Under the pieces are notes generated by a model, which saw only the letters and a list, made by a program, of their open reading frames with translations, ran no database searches and had not been told where the DNA came from. The translations under genes and the position numbers were made by a program. DNA of 64,000 nucleotides, from contig JADJWZ010000020.1 in NCBI GenBank assembly GCA_016716125.1, positions 12,837 through 76,836 on the forward strand. The letters are read 5' to 3'. The first letter of the stretch is position 1, and every line of letters begins with the position of its first letter. Below, one piece after another: positions 38,766-47,964 of the stretch. This DNA comes from Ignavibacteria bacterium (GTDB lineage Bacteria; Bacteroidota; Ignavibacteria; Tepidaquicellales; Tepidaquicellaceae).

Positions 38766-39565
38766 TTATTTACTGTCTGCAGAAACTGTCATATACTCTT
38801 TTTGAACATAACCTGAAATAAATCCGGAATCAGTATTTATTTTCAACGCCTGGTCTATGAGCTCTTTTGCTTTGGAAAGATCCCCGTCATCGTTTCTTTT
38901 CATAAAACTCAACGCTAAATAGCCAAGCGCCATATCATATCCCCAGTCCGGATACAGTTCGCTTTTTTCCTTACGTGTTTTAAAAAGTTCAGCAGATTTT
39001 TCTAGTGTAGGTATCGCCATTTTTATGCCGCCTCCGAATGCTTCGGGAGTATAGAATTGTGATATACCGGTTACAAGAACGTATCTCGGATTATCTGCAT
39101 CAAGTTTTTTTGCCTCTGCATCAGCGCTTTGAGTAGCTGCAATTATCTCCTGCATTTTTTCCTGTTCATACTGCCATCTGTTAAAATTCAGACTCTCAAG
39201 CAGAACATACGAATCACAAAACTCCGGATTTTCATCAATGGATTTATTGATCACGTTTATACCGGACTCTGTATATTTTTTTATTGTTTCCTTATCTTCT
39301 GTTCTCATACCCGTTGTTGCAAGTCCGTAATCGGCAAGAGCAATGTAGTAATTTACAAGCCACGGCTGTTGCTTCAGCTGAAGCATTCTTTCGAACTGAC
39401 CTCTCGCTTTTTTTAGAATCGCTTCATCGCTTTTGTCCATTCCTTCTTTAAGGGTTTTTTTCCTTTGAGAATTGCTTTCTCAAAGTCCGAATCCGCCCGG
39501 ACAGAATTAAATCCTGTAAGTAATGCGAACATTAGTAAAATTGCTGAGATTGTTTTTAGTTTCAT
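38766..39565 (-). CDS. Exported TPR-like protein, one frameshift near the N-terminus
   Basis: The clean frame 38766-39440 (224 residues) lacks a start signal. A second frame from the ATG at 39565 encodes a signal peptide (K-L-K-T-I-S-A-I-L-L-M-F-A-L-L-T-G) and then S-D-F-E-K-A-I-L-K-G-K-K. Adding one A to the run at 39455-39461 fuses them to a 266-residue protein. The mature part is helical with TPR-like repeats (A-K-E-L-I-D-Q-A-L-K-I-N; Y-Y-I-A-L-A-D-Y-G-L-A). It lies upstream of nothing on this strand and just downstream of the TonB-dependent receptor, so it may act with that system. Confidence 0.8.
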
Positions 39566-39573
39566 TTCAATTT

Positions 39574-39580
39574 CTCCTTT
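39574..39580 (-). promoter_or_regulatory. Ribosome binding site of the TPR-like gene
   Basis: AAAGGAG on the minus strand, eight bases before the ATG at 39565. It supports this upstream start over the internal ATG at 39440. Confidence 0.75.
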
Positions 39581-39615
39581 TGAAATTATTTAATTAGTTT
39601 GTAAAAAATTTGATA

Positions 39616-41841
39616 TTATAATTGTAATCCGAGACCGACATATAATGTTCTTTTGTTGTTTGTGTATATCGGTAACTGCGTTGAATAATCAGAATTATAA
39701 GTGTAATCATACAGATTATCCTTGTTGAAAATATTATTGACAGCAAGCACACCGACAGCAAATTTTCCGAACAGAGAAAAAATATACTGTGCATTCATAT
39801 CAAGTCTGTCATAGGTCGGAAATCTTCCGCTGTTTATTTCGGCGTATATGGGGACATACACATTCATCGTGCTGTCAAATGTACTTCCGCTTACCGGTGT
39901 GTATGGCTTTCCCGTCGAAAGTTTGTAAGAAAGTCCGAGGACAATTTTATCCGAGAGATTGTAACTTCCGACAATACTCATATTATTTGTAATGTCATAA
40001 TTTGAAGGCGCGAGGATCTGCGCATCGAACTGCCTTCTCCTGGAATCGGAATATGCATATGAGATCCAGCCGGTAAATTTATTTGAGATCTTTGTTTTAA
40101 AAAATACATCTACTCCTTTTACATTACCGTCACCCTCCGAACCGTAGAAAAAATTCGCTCTGTTAAATAACACAAGATTCGAATAATCTTTGTAATAGCC
40201 TTCTACTCTGAAAATAATTTTATTCTCATTATTATATTCATATCCAAGTATATAATGCAGAGCTGATTCCGGCTCGAGTTCATTTTCTCTGGACCTTGAA
40301 TAATCAAGAAGACTCGGATACTGATGATAAAGTCCGAATGCGCCTCTTACCGTATGATTTTGTTTAATAAGATATCCGAAAGAAATTCTCGGATCAAAGC
40401 TTGCTTTGGAAGAAAGGGAATGGTAATCGGTTCTGACACCGGGTATAACAAACAGATCATCTGTCAGTCTTATCTGCGCCTCAAGATATGCGCCGAGTCT
40501 TCCGCTGTTTGAATTAGTATCGAGAGTTAATGAAGGTGCGTTTAACGCCAGATTATATGAATACAGAGGAACAGTACCGGTGATGTCATACTCGTTATAT
40601 TCGTATTCAAGTCCTGTGTTTAAGTCAGTCTTATTATTTAACTGCAGAGTATATTCCGCGCGGCCTTTTGAATAAATATTTTTTTCTGTAGTATTCAGAA
40701 CGCCGTATTTAGAATTGTTCTCATTAAGACTGAAAGAACCTCCGACACTGAGCAGAGTCGAAACTGACGGAGCGGTAGTCAGCTTTATATTACTAAAATA
40801 ATTTTTAGAACTTCCTTCGAAGAATCCGTCAAATGTAGGTCCGGCATTTTTAATTCCGACTTTATCATCACTGTAATTTCCGTACATTTTCAGATTGCCT
40901 GTTTTTCCCAGTGTGAATGAGAGAGTGCCTCCGAGCTGGTTTGACTGCGGGATGGGAGAGTATTCCGAATGCTTTCCGTTAATTGCGAAAAACGGTTCGA
41001 GAAATAATTTACCTGCCGTAAAAGTCGCCCCGATTTTTCTGTTATCGGAAAGGTAAACACCTGACAGTGATGCATTTGCAAGTCCGAGCCACGCAAACAT
41101 TCCCGAACCCTGCGGCATGTCATAGGATTTAAGATCGAGTACAGCTGACAGCACGTTTCCGTATTTAGCGGAAAATCCTCCGCTTGTAAAATTGATTCCC
41201 TTCAATCCCCAGGGATTTATAGTCGAGTAGGATGAAGTATTAAAGGTTTCATCAAAGATAAACGGATTGTAAAGCGAAGCCATGTCAACTATAGTAAGCA
41301 CTTCATTGGGATTTCCGCCGCGTACTGTAATTCTGCTGCCTTCGTTCACCTGATTTGATCCGGGAAAAGTAGTGATAGCTCTGTAAAGATCAGCGTCTGC
41401 GCCCGGTATTCTTACTATCTCAAGAGGAGTAAGCGTTACAGCAGTATTATTTCCGGAAGTAAATGAACTTGCCGTTACAAGTATCTCATCAGTTTTAATT
41501 TCGGTTTTTGTAAGTTTAACATTTAGAACCATATTCTGTCCCGGTAAAATATCTATCGGGATGTTTTTGGTTGCATAATCAATTGAAGTAACGATAAGAT
41601 TCGCCTGTCCGGATTTTTCGGTTTCAAATTCATAAAAACCTTTTTCATCTGAGGTAGAGCCGTCTATTGTTCCTTCTATTACTAAATTAGCTCCGGACAG
41701 AATTTCGTTTTTCTCACCGGTTACTTTTCCGGATATAATTGTAACCTGTGATGTTTCAGCAGAGTCACTGCCTTGTGAAAAAGAAATTCCGCTTTGAAAT
41801 AAAAGAGCTAATGCTGTAAATAGTATAAAAATTATTTTCAT
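39616..41841 (-). CDS. TonB-dependent outer membrane receptor with carboxypeptidase-regulatory-like N-terminal domain
   Basis: 741 residues. After the signal peptide (about 1-22), residues 32-110 form a carboxypeptidase-regulatory-like beta-sandwich (I-S-G-K-V-T-G-E-K-N-E-I-L-S-G-A-N, G-F-Y-E-F). The plug follows with I-T-V-R-G-G-N-P-N-E-V-L and the Y-N-P-F-I-F-D segment, then a beta-barrel of about 500 residues that ends in an aromatic/hydrophobic strand (L-Y-V-G-L-G-L-Q-L). It is a SusC/FhuA-type importer. No SusD partner or TonB box genes are adjacent, so the substrate is open. The next downstream gene is the exported TPR-like protein. Confidence 0.92.
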   Translation of the reverse strand: MKIIFILFTALALLFQSGISFSQGSDSAETSQVTIISGKVTGEKNEILSGANLVIEGTIDGSTSDEKGFYEFETEKSGQANLIVTSIDYATKNIPIDILPGQNMVLNVKLTKTEIKTDEILVTASSFTSGNNTAVTLTPLEIVRIPGADADLYRAITTFPGSNQVNEGSRITVRGGNPNEVLTIVDMASLYNPFIFDETFNTSSYSTINPWGLKGINFTSGGFSAKYGNVLSAVLDLKSYDMPQGSGMFAWLGLANASLSGVYLSDNRKIGATFTAGKLFLEPFFAINGKHSEYSPIPQSNQLGGTLSFTLGKTGNLKMYGNYSDDKVGIKNAGPTFDGFFEGSSKNYFSNIKLTTAPSVSTLLSVGGSFSLNENNSKYGVLNTTEKNIYSKGRAEYTLQLNNKTDLNTGLEYEYNEYDITGTVPLYSYNLALNAPSLTLDTNSNSGRLGAYLEAQIRLTDDLFVIPGVRTDYHSLSSKASFDPRISFGYLIKQNHTVRGAFGLYHQYPSLLDYSRSRENELEPESALHYILGYEYNNENKIIFRVEGYYKDYSNLVLFNRANFFYGSEGDGNVKGVDVFFKTKISNKFTGWISYAYSDSRRRQFDAQILAPSNYDITNNMSIVGSYNLSDKIVLGLSYKLSTGKPYTPVSGSTFDSTMNVYVPIYAEINSGRFPTYDRLDMNAQYIFSLFGKFAVGVLAVNNIFNKDNLYDYTYNSDYSTQLPIYTNNKRTLYVGLGLQL

Positions 41842-41847
41842 TTTAAA

Positions 41848-42141
41848 TTAAAATTTTAAAGTTTCAATATCTTTGGCAATATCAAAGTCTTTATGCGAAA
41901 TACCTTTTACGGAATGAGTTGAGAATGAGACTTCAACTTCGGCATATTTTAATGTCATATAATCCGGATGATGATCATGCTGCTGGCATAAAGCTCCGAT
42001 TGCAGTTACGAGTCCCATTGTCTGCGGAAAACCCTTCGTCTTATAGGTTTTCTTAATTGATGAATAATCTGTTTTCCATCCTTTAAGTTTTTTCAGATCC
42101 TTATCGATCTGATCTTTTGTAAGTTTAGTTAGTTTAGTCAT
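41848..42141 (-). CDS. Pterin-4a-carbinolamine dehydratase
   Basis: 97 residues, standard size. The catalytic block is Q-H-D-H-H-P-D-Y near 54-61, preceded by L-K-G-W and followed by V-E-V-S-F-S-T-H-S-V-K-G-I-S-H-K-D-F, the usual PCD/DCoH signature. It dehydrates 4a-hydroxytetrahydropterin produced by aromatic amino acid hydroxylases, or serves as a molybdopterin-related accessory; no hydroxylase is nearby. It lies 6 bases before the receptor gene on the same strand. Confidence 0.93.
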   Translation of the reverse strand: MTKLTKLTKDQIDKDLKKLKGWKTDYSSIKKTYKTKGFPQTMGLVTAIGALCQQHDHHPDYMTLKYAEVEVSFSTHSVKGISHKDFDIAKDIETLKF

Positions 42142-42163
42142 GATAGTTAATTTAAATTAATGA

Positions 42164-42466
42164 TTATTTTTTATTTGATCTTATAATATTTTCAAGATTA
42201 TTTATATAATTTTTAAACGCTTTATAGCCTTTGGATGTGATCTTGTATTTCGATACAGGTTTTCTGTCCACAAATAATTTCTTCACGCTGACATATCCGG
42301 CATGCTCCAGTTTTTTCAGATGAACACTTAAATTGCCGTCGGTTGCATTTACTTTTTCCTTGAGAAAATTAAATTCCGCTTCATCCGTTCCCACAAGCAC
42401 TGCCATAATTGCAGTTCTTATACGTGAATGTATTACATCATCAATTTGCTGATAGTCATAGTTCAT
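42164..42466 (-). CDS. Winged-helix transcriptional regulator
   Basis: 100 residues with a compact winged-helix DNA-binding fold: an N-terminal helix (I-H-S-R-I-R-T-A-I-M-A-V-L), a recognition region N-L-S-V-H-L-K-K-L-E-H-A-G-Y-V, and a wing with K-P-V-S-K-Y-K-I-T-S-K-G. This matches HTH_34/MarR-ArsR-like small regulators found in Bacteroidota. Its ATG overlaps the stop of the upstream membrane protein gene as TAATG, so both are translationally coupled and likely act together, perhaps as an autoregulated unit. Confidence 0.88.
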   Translation of the reverse strand: MNYDYQQIDDVIHSRIRTAIMAVLVGTDEAEFNFLKEKVNATDGNLSVHLKKLEHAGYVSVKKLFVDRKPVSKYKITSKGYKAFKNYINNLENIIRSNKK

Positions 42467-43068
42467 TATGCGTTTTCCATAAGTAATTCTTTTGATTTTT
42501 TATTGAGTAATAATCCCGGTACGATCTGAAGCATGATTATCATTATTGCAAAAATAAGCAAAGTATGAATTCCGGGAAATACAAACATTACTATTGCTCC
42601 CGCCCACCATCCGAATGATACTGATCTGAGCCAGCCAAGCTGCTGAATCGATCCGCTTGTGAAATAGGATATTCCGAGTGAAGTGGCAATGAGCGGACAG
42701 ATATAAATGGGATTGTAAGCTCCCGAGAATGAGCCGACAAATCCGTAAATAAACATTGCAACTCCGGATGCCAGCCATAGTGAAGTCAGAATCCTTCCCG
42801 CATAAGTGGAAACTTTACTTCTCTTGCTCTGATACTTGCCGATCAGAACATCTGCAACAGCTCCTGATACCATCATGACCAGCCAAACAAATCCAATATA
42901 CTTTGTGTAAAATTTAAACACCAGCATAAGATAGTTTATAAGCAGACCCAATGCTACGAGTATTCCCCAGAAGATATAATGTACGCCGTTATCGATATTC
43001 AGCTTTCGTGTATCTTCCATCATTTTCTTTATCAGTGAAACTTCGAGTTCAGCTTGTTTTGATTCCAT
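42466..43068 (-). CDS. Multi-pass membrane protein coupled to a winged-helix regulator
   Basis: 200 residues with about five transmembrane segments, near residues 26-50, 57-75, 85-110, 118-140 and 155-185. The N-terminus is charged (K-Q-A-E-L-E-V-S-L-I-K-K-M-M-E-D-T-R-K-L). No enzyme or transporter motif is seen. This arrangement of a membrane protein followed by a small HTH regulator is recurrent in Bacteroidota, but the function is unknown. A terminator separates it from the isocitrate dehydrogenase gene, so it starts its own transcript. Confidence 0.75.
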   Translation of the reverse strand: MESKQAELEVSLIKKMMEDTRKLNIDNGVHYIFWGILVALGLLINYLMLVFKFYTKYIGFVWLVMMVSGAVADVLIGKYQSKRSKVSTYAGRILTSLWLASGVAMFIYGFVGSFSGAYNPIYICPLIATSLGISYFTSGSIQQLGWLRSVSFGWWAGAIVMFVFPGIHTLLIFAIMIIMLQIVPGLLLNKKSKELLMENA

Positions 43069-43150
43069 GTGTGATTTAATTTAAAGTGCTTTGTAAAATA
43101 AAGTGCTTTACAAAAATAGAGAGTTTTTTTTAAAATGTCAACCCCTGCAA

Positions 43151-43178
43151 AAAAAAATCCGGCTTAAACCGGATTTTT
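43151..43178 (-). terminator. Intrinsic terminator after icd
   Basis: AAAAATCCGG (43153-43162) and CCGGATTTTT (43169-43178) form a perfect 10-bp stem around CTTAAA. Read on the minus strand it follows the isocitrate dehydrogenase stop and ends with T-rich sequence. Confidence 0.88.
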
Positions 43179-43207
43179 ATTAACGTTTAAATAAATAAAA
43201 ATTAGAA

Positions 43208-44647
43208 TCAGGAGTAACCTGCAACTCCATCGAAGTTATATATATGCTCGGTCTTTATAAAATCGAATCCGGTATCATAAACTTTTTCAAGCAGCTTTAT
43301 TACATCGGAGTTATTAATTGTTTCACCGCTGTTAACGGTTACATATCTGCATCTCCAGTGATCCGTGCAGAAAGTTTCAGGTTCACCGTCCGGCCATACC
43401 TTTACTCCTCTGTTGCTGATGAATCCGAGTTTAAGATTATCGGTACCGACTTTTTTCAGAATTTCACCGAGGTCTTCAGCCGAACCGTTTCTCCAGTCGA
43501 GATAAATATCTACGCCGACAAGGTCTTTCTGCTGAATTTTTAATTTTGATACTTCAGCCTGTTTTCTTTTTACTTCATCGGATTTTTTATATTTAACTGG
43601 TTTAAGTTTTCCGGGAACCTGACCTAATCTTTCGACGACGGCTTTTGCAAATTCTTTTGTGCCGACCTTTTCTTTACTGATATTATCTTTAAAAATATCA
43701 TAAGTATGAATTCCGTCTTCGAGAGTTTTCAGCCAGGCGTTATGAACTTTTGTTGCAATTTCACTCTGACCGATGTGATTCAGCATCATAACTCCTCCGA
43801 GCAGCAGTCCTGAAGGGTTTGCAAGATTCTGACCTGCGCGTCTCGGCGCAGAGCCGTGTATAGCTTCAAACATTGCAAAATTCTCTCCGATGTTTGCTGA
43901 GCCGGCAAGTCCGACAGAACCGGTGATCTGAGCAGCTACATCCGATAATATATCACCGTAAAGATTTTCCATCACTATCACGTCAAAATTTTCCGGAGTG
44001 TTTGCCATTTTGGCCGCGCCTATATCGACTATCCATACTTCGTTTTCAATCTCCGGATATTCAGCTGCAATGTCCCTGAATATTTTGTGAAACAAACCGT
44101 CGGTTAGTTTCATGATATTATCTTTTACAAAACACGTTACTTTTTTTCTGTTGTTATAAACTGCATACTCAAAAGCATAACGTATGATCTTTTCTGAACC
44201 GGGTCTTGAGATAAGTTTTAAACACTGATAAACATCCTGCGTCTGCCTGTATTCAATCCCGGCATAAAGGTCTTCTTCATTTTCCCTGACAATTACAACA
44301 TCCATTACGGGATGTTTTGTGGAAACATAAGGATGGTATGAAATACAAGGTCTTACATTGGCATAAAGTCCTAATGTTTTTCGCGTAGTTACATTCAGAC
44401 TTTTATAACCGCCGCCCTGAGGAGTTGTTATCGGAGCTTTCAGAAAAACTTTTGTCCTGCGCAGCGAATCCCATGCGCTCGGTTCTATTCCAGCCAGATT
44501 TCCCTTGAGATAGACCTGCTCGCCGATCTCAATAGTTTCAATATCAAGTTCAGCTCCGGCGGAAGTTATAATATTCAATGTTGCTTCCATTATTTCAGGA
44601 CCGATACCGTCACCGTATGCGACAGTTATTGGTGTGTTTTTAGACAT
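43208..44647 (-). CDS. icd: Isocitrate dehydrogenase, Thermus-like long form
   Basis: 479 residues. The core (about 1-340) has Y-G-D-G-I-G-P-E-I, the substrate segment L-G-L-Y-A-N-V-R-P, I-V-R-E-N-E-E-D-L-Y-A-G-I-E-Y, V-M-E-N-L-Y-G-D-I-L-S-D and H-G-S-A-P-R-R-A-G-Q. A C-terminal extension of about 130 residues, as in the Thermus thermophilus enzyme, follows a charged linker. It oxidises isocitrate to 2-oxoglutarate in the TCA cycle. Coenzyme preference cannot be decided safely by eye, though this subgroup is usually NADP-dependent. Confidence 0.92.
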   Translation of the reverse strand: MSKNTPITVAYGDGIGPEIMEATLNIITSAGAELDIETIEIGEQVYLKGNLAGIEPSAWDSLRRTKVFLKAPITTPQGGGYKSLNVTTRKTLGLYANVRPCISYHPYVSTKHPVMDVVIVRENEEDLYAGIEYRQTQDVYQCLKLISRPGSEKIIRYAFEYAVYNNRKKVTCFVKDNIMKLTDGLFHKIFRDIAAEYPEIENEVWIVDIGAAKMANTPENFDVIVMENLYGDILSDVAAQITGSVGLAGSANIGENFAMFEAIHGSAPRRAGQNLANPSGLLLGGVMMLNHIGQSEIATKVHNAWLKTLEDGIHTYDIFKDNISKEKVGTKEFAKAVVERLGQVPGKLKPVKYKKSDEVKRKQAEVSKLKIQQKDLVGVDIYLDWRNGSAEDLGEILKKVGTDNLKLGFISNRGVKVWPDGEPETFCTDHWRCRYVTVNSGETINNSDVIKLLEKVYDTGFDFIKTEHIYNFDGVAGYS

Positions 44648-44770
44648 GAATTCCTTTCATTGATTTTTTAGAAAATTAATTTAACGATATTGATCTATAT
44701 ATTAAACTTAAAATATGTATCACAGCAATCTGAAATTTTTTCCGGAAGACAGTATAAGAATATTATAAAC

Positions 44771-46132
44771 TCAGTTTTCAGTTAATAAAGGTTCAGTCGC
44801 AGTATCCCTCACTTGTATATAATCTTCTTCCTTATACCTTTTGGCAACAATTATAAAAGCAAAAGCTGTGAACAGCATCAATCCCGCGAAAAACCAGAAA
44901 TATTCTGAGCCTTCAAAGACAAATGAACCATCGTCATTTACAATAAGCTGATTTACGAGAGCCGTGATGCCGTTACCGAGAGAGACTCCGAGAAACCAAA
45001 GTCCCATCACGAAAGACTTCATGCTGTTCGGCGCCTGAGTATATGAAAATTCCAGACCGGTGATTGAGATCATCACTTCGGCTGCAGTAAGGATCACATA
45101 AGCCCAGAACTGCCAGAGAATGCTTGGCGTGCCTCCGGCAGATATGGAAGTTTCGGCAAATGCAATTATGGCAAATGAAAATGCAGCCAGAAACATTCCG
45201 ATGGAAATTTTTCTCAGCATCGTGAGAGGAAAAAATTTATTCACGAACGGATATATGACATAAGTAAACATCGGAATGAATATCATTATCAGCAGGGGAT
45301 TTATCGCCTGGATCTGCGAAGCGAGTAGTTCAAATTGCGTAAAACCCAGGTTAACATTCTTATCCATTTTCTCAGCCTGCAGCACCCATGAAGATCCTGT
45401 CTGATCAAACAGCGACCAGAATACTGCGATAAAAATATACATGATGCTTAGATTCAGAATTGCTTTCTTTCCTTTTTCACTGAAGACATCCAGCTTGTAT
45501 GCTTTCCATCCTACAGGCGGAATCGCGATAAATACCTTTCTTCCCATATAAAAAACTATTGTCGCAAACAGCATCAGCAGACCCGGAACGCCGAAAGCAA
45601 TGTGAGGACCGAATCTGTCAAGCAGTATCGGAGTGAGTAAAGTTGAAACTGCTGCTCCGAGATTTATAGAAAAGTAAAAGTAACCGAATATTTTTTCGAG
45701 AAGATGCTTGTTCTTTTTTTCAAACTGATCTCCGACGTGAGCTGAGACGCAGGGTTTTATTCCGCCAGAGCCGATTGCAATAAGCGTAAGTCCGATCGCC
45801 AGTCCGACTCTTGTTTCATCAATCGCCAGCGCTGCGTGACCAAGCACATATACAACGGACAGCAATATTATGGTTTTATATTTTCCCCACAATACATCGG
45901 AAACAATAGCTCCTATTATCGGGAAAAAATAAGTCGCCATGCTGAAAACATGATACCATTTCGTAGCTTCATTCGGATTCATAACATCGGTTCCTCCCGA
46001 ACCCATAAGATATTGAGTCATGAAAACTACAAGGATCCCCTTCATTCCGTAATAGCTGAATCTTTCGGCAAGTTCGTTACCGATTATATATGGGATCCCT
46101 TTCGGATATTTATTACTTACAGCTTCTGCCAT
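44771..46132 (-). CDS. POT/PTR2 family proton-coupled oligopeptide transporter
   Basis: 453 residues with about twelve transmembrane helices. The POT signature is clear: I-I-G-N-E-L-A-E-R-F-S-Y-Y-G-M-K (the ExxER-type proton-coupling motif) and, on TM5, F-G-Y-F-Y-F-S-I-N-L-G-A. It imports di- and tripeptides using the proton gradient. In a genome region with secreted M14 and M43 peptidases and a cytosolic S9 peptidase this suggests a peptide-feeding lifestyle, though that link is inferred. It is downstream of the glycosyltransferase on the same strand. Confidence 0.94.
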   Translation of the reverse strand: MAEAVSNKYPKGIPYIIGNELAERFSYYGMKGILVVFMTQYLMGSGGTDVMNPNEATKWYHVFSMATYFFPIIGAIVSDVLWGKYKTIILLSVVYVLGHAALAIDETRVGLAIGLTLIAIGSGGIKPCVSAHVGDQFEKKNKHLLEKIFGYFYFSINLGAAVSTLLTPILLDRFGPHIAFGVPGLLMLFATIVFYMGRKVFIAIPPVGWKAYKLDVFSEKGKKAILNLSIMYIFIAVFWSLFDQTGSSWVLQAEKMDKNVNLGFTQFELLASQIQAINPLLIMIFIPMFTYVIYPFVNKFFPLTMLRKISIGMFLAAFSFAIIAFAETSISAGGTPSILWQFWAYVILTAAEVMISITGLEFSYTQAPNSMKSFVMGLWFLGVSLGNGITALVNQLIVNDDGSFVFEGSEYFWFFAGLMLFTAFAFIIVAKRYKEEDYIQVRDTATEPLLTEN

Positions 46133-46185
46133 AAAATTTTTTAGTTGAACAAAATAAGAATTATTGAATACATTAAAAACTTATT

Positions 46186-47219
46186 TTACATTTTAACGTC
46201 GTTGATCCGGATCAGCTCTTTTACTTTTTCTATTATAAGATCTTTGGATAATTCTGTCATGCAAATATTTCCTATATTGCATTCGAGCAGATTGCAGTAC
46301 AGGCAGTTAATATTTTCATTTACAATTGATAAATTTTTATCGCCGAAAGGACCCTGAAGTTTCGGATTTGTAGGACCATATATCCCCAGTGTGGGGACGT
46401 CCATCGAGACTGCTATATGCAGAGGTCCGAGTCATTACCAATCACCAGGTCACATTTTTCAATTATGGCGGCAAGATATCTGATAGGGCTGTCCGGAATA
46501 AGATATGCGTTTCCTTTTTTTACCGAGTCACGGATCTTTTCACAGTTTTCTTTTTCCTTTTGATTTCCCCAGAAGAGAATAAAATTAACGTCATAAATCT
46601 CATTCAGTATGTCCATCAATTTTGTGTAATCATCGGCTTTGTATCTTTTGGATTCCCATCCGCCTGTTTTTGAAATTCCTATAACTTTCTTTGAAAAAAG
46701 ATTATGTGAATTAAAGAATTCATCAGCAAATTCTTTATGGACTACATTTACCGGGAGATAAAGTTTTTTGGAAACGATCGGAATGTCAAGAGCTCTCAGA
46801 GAGTCGAGATTAAACTCAACGTTATGGACTTCTCCTCCTCTGCCTTTTACGCTGATATTATATGCGTAATTTCTTCCTCTGAAATTAAATCCGAATCTGT
46901 ATCTTGCTCTGCTCAAAAAAGTAATCAGCGCCGTCCTCGGATTTCCGAACAGGTCTATAACAAGATCATACTTTTGCTTTCTAATGTTCTTAATCAGACA
47001 CCATGACTTGTCTTCGTTTGCATCATATGTAAATGCCCTTGTGATATACGGATTATCAATAAGAATATCACGTGAATGACGGACAGTGAGAAAGTTAATT
47101 TCTGCATCAGGAAAAAAAGCTTTGAGATTAGGAAGCACGGGAGTGGTCAGGAGAATGTCTCCGATCCCTCCGAATTTAATTACAAGTATCTTATTAATTT
47201 TATTTTTATCTAATTTCAA
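46186..47219 (-). CDS. Glycosyltransferase family 9 (heptosyltransferase-like), one frameshift
   Basis: Two frames, 46413-47219 and 46186-46404, join into a single protein of about 344 residues when one G is added at 46427-46428; the junction then reads I-G-N-D-S-G-P-L-H-I-A-V-S-M-D-V-P-T-L-G-I-Y-G, the conserved GT9 C-terminal motif. N-terminal K-F-G-G-I-G-D-I-L-L-T-T-P and V-I-D-L-F-G-N-P are also typical. It would transfer a sugar (ADP-heptose type) to lipopolysaccharide or another surface glycan. Without the correction the sugar-nucleotide site is split. It starts 3 bases after the nth stop. Confidence 0.87.
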
Positions 47220-47221
47220 AC

Positions 47222-47917
47222 TTAAACTAAATTTTCGAGGATGATAAAATTATTTTCTTTTATTTCATTCGGATCAATCTTTCTTTTCCGGTAGATTCCT
47301 TTATCCGGAAATTCACACATCTTATACAAAAAACAGATGCTGCATAATGGATTTTTTGCTTTGCAAATATTTCTTCCGAACTTGATCAGATTCGAATGCA
47401 TTTCATATTTCTTTCCCTGCGGAATTATATCTTTTACAGCTTCGAAAGTTTTTTCCGGCGATGAAGTTTTCACGATCCCAAGCCGGTTAAGGATTCTGTG
47501 AACATGCGTATCCACCGGGAATGCATCCCTTCCCAGCGCGAAGATCAGGACACATGAAACTGTCTTCACTCCGAACCCCTTATGACTTAGAAATATCTCA
47601 TATATTTTTTCATCGGGGTATTCATTCATAAAATCAAGATCCAGACTTCCGAAATTTTTCTTTAAACTTTTCAAAAGAGATAAAATTTCTTTTGATTTTG
47701 TATCCGCAAGTCCGCAGACTTTAATTTCATTTTTTATTAAACCTACATCCGCCTGTGAAACATCATCCCAGTTTCTGAATTTCTTTTTAAGATTGGTGAA
47801 CGCAGCAAAGGAGGATTTATCAGTTGTATTCTGCGACAGTTTGGTTGCAATTAAAACATCAAGAATTCCGGCTCTGTTTTCGGAAACATCATAAGGAGTT
47901 CCAAAGCGCTTATTCAA
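47222..47917 (-). CDS. nth: Endonuclease III family DNA glycosylase/AP lyase
   Basis: At least 231 residues from a TTG at 47917. The HhH-GPD fold is clear: H-K-G-F-G-V-K118-T with the catalytic lysine, and P-V-D136-T-H with the catalytic aspartate. The iron-sulfur loop is C185-x6-C192-x2-C195-x5-C201. It removes oxidised pyrimidines. The frame stays open upstream into the end of wecB and reads a plausible first helix (T-A-F-I-R-K-I-I-D-A-L-N-K-R-F), but without ATG, GTG or TTG. The true start may therefore be a rare codon overlapping wecB. Confidence 0.9.
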   Translation of the reverse strand: MNKRFGTPYDVSENRAGILDVLIATKLSQNTTDKSSFAAFTNLKKKFRNWDDVSQADVGLIKNEIKVCGLADTKSKEILSLLKSLKKNFGSLDLDFMNEYPDEKIYEIFLSHKGFGVKTVSCVLIFALGRDAFPVDTHVHRILNRLGIVKTSSPEKTFEAVKDIIPQGKKYEMHSNLIKFGRNICKAKNPLCSICFLYKMCEFPDKGIYRKRKIDPNEIKENNFIILENLV

Positions 47918-47964
47918 AGCGTCTATTATTTTTCTGATAAAAGCTGTTTTCCGCTTTTGAGAAA

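Noticed and set aside
42500..42778. 92-codon minus-strand frame inside the membrane protein gene
   Set aside because: Alternative frame of a gene with clear transmembrane segments and a coupled downstream partner.
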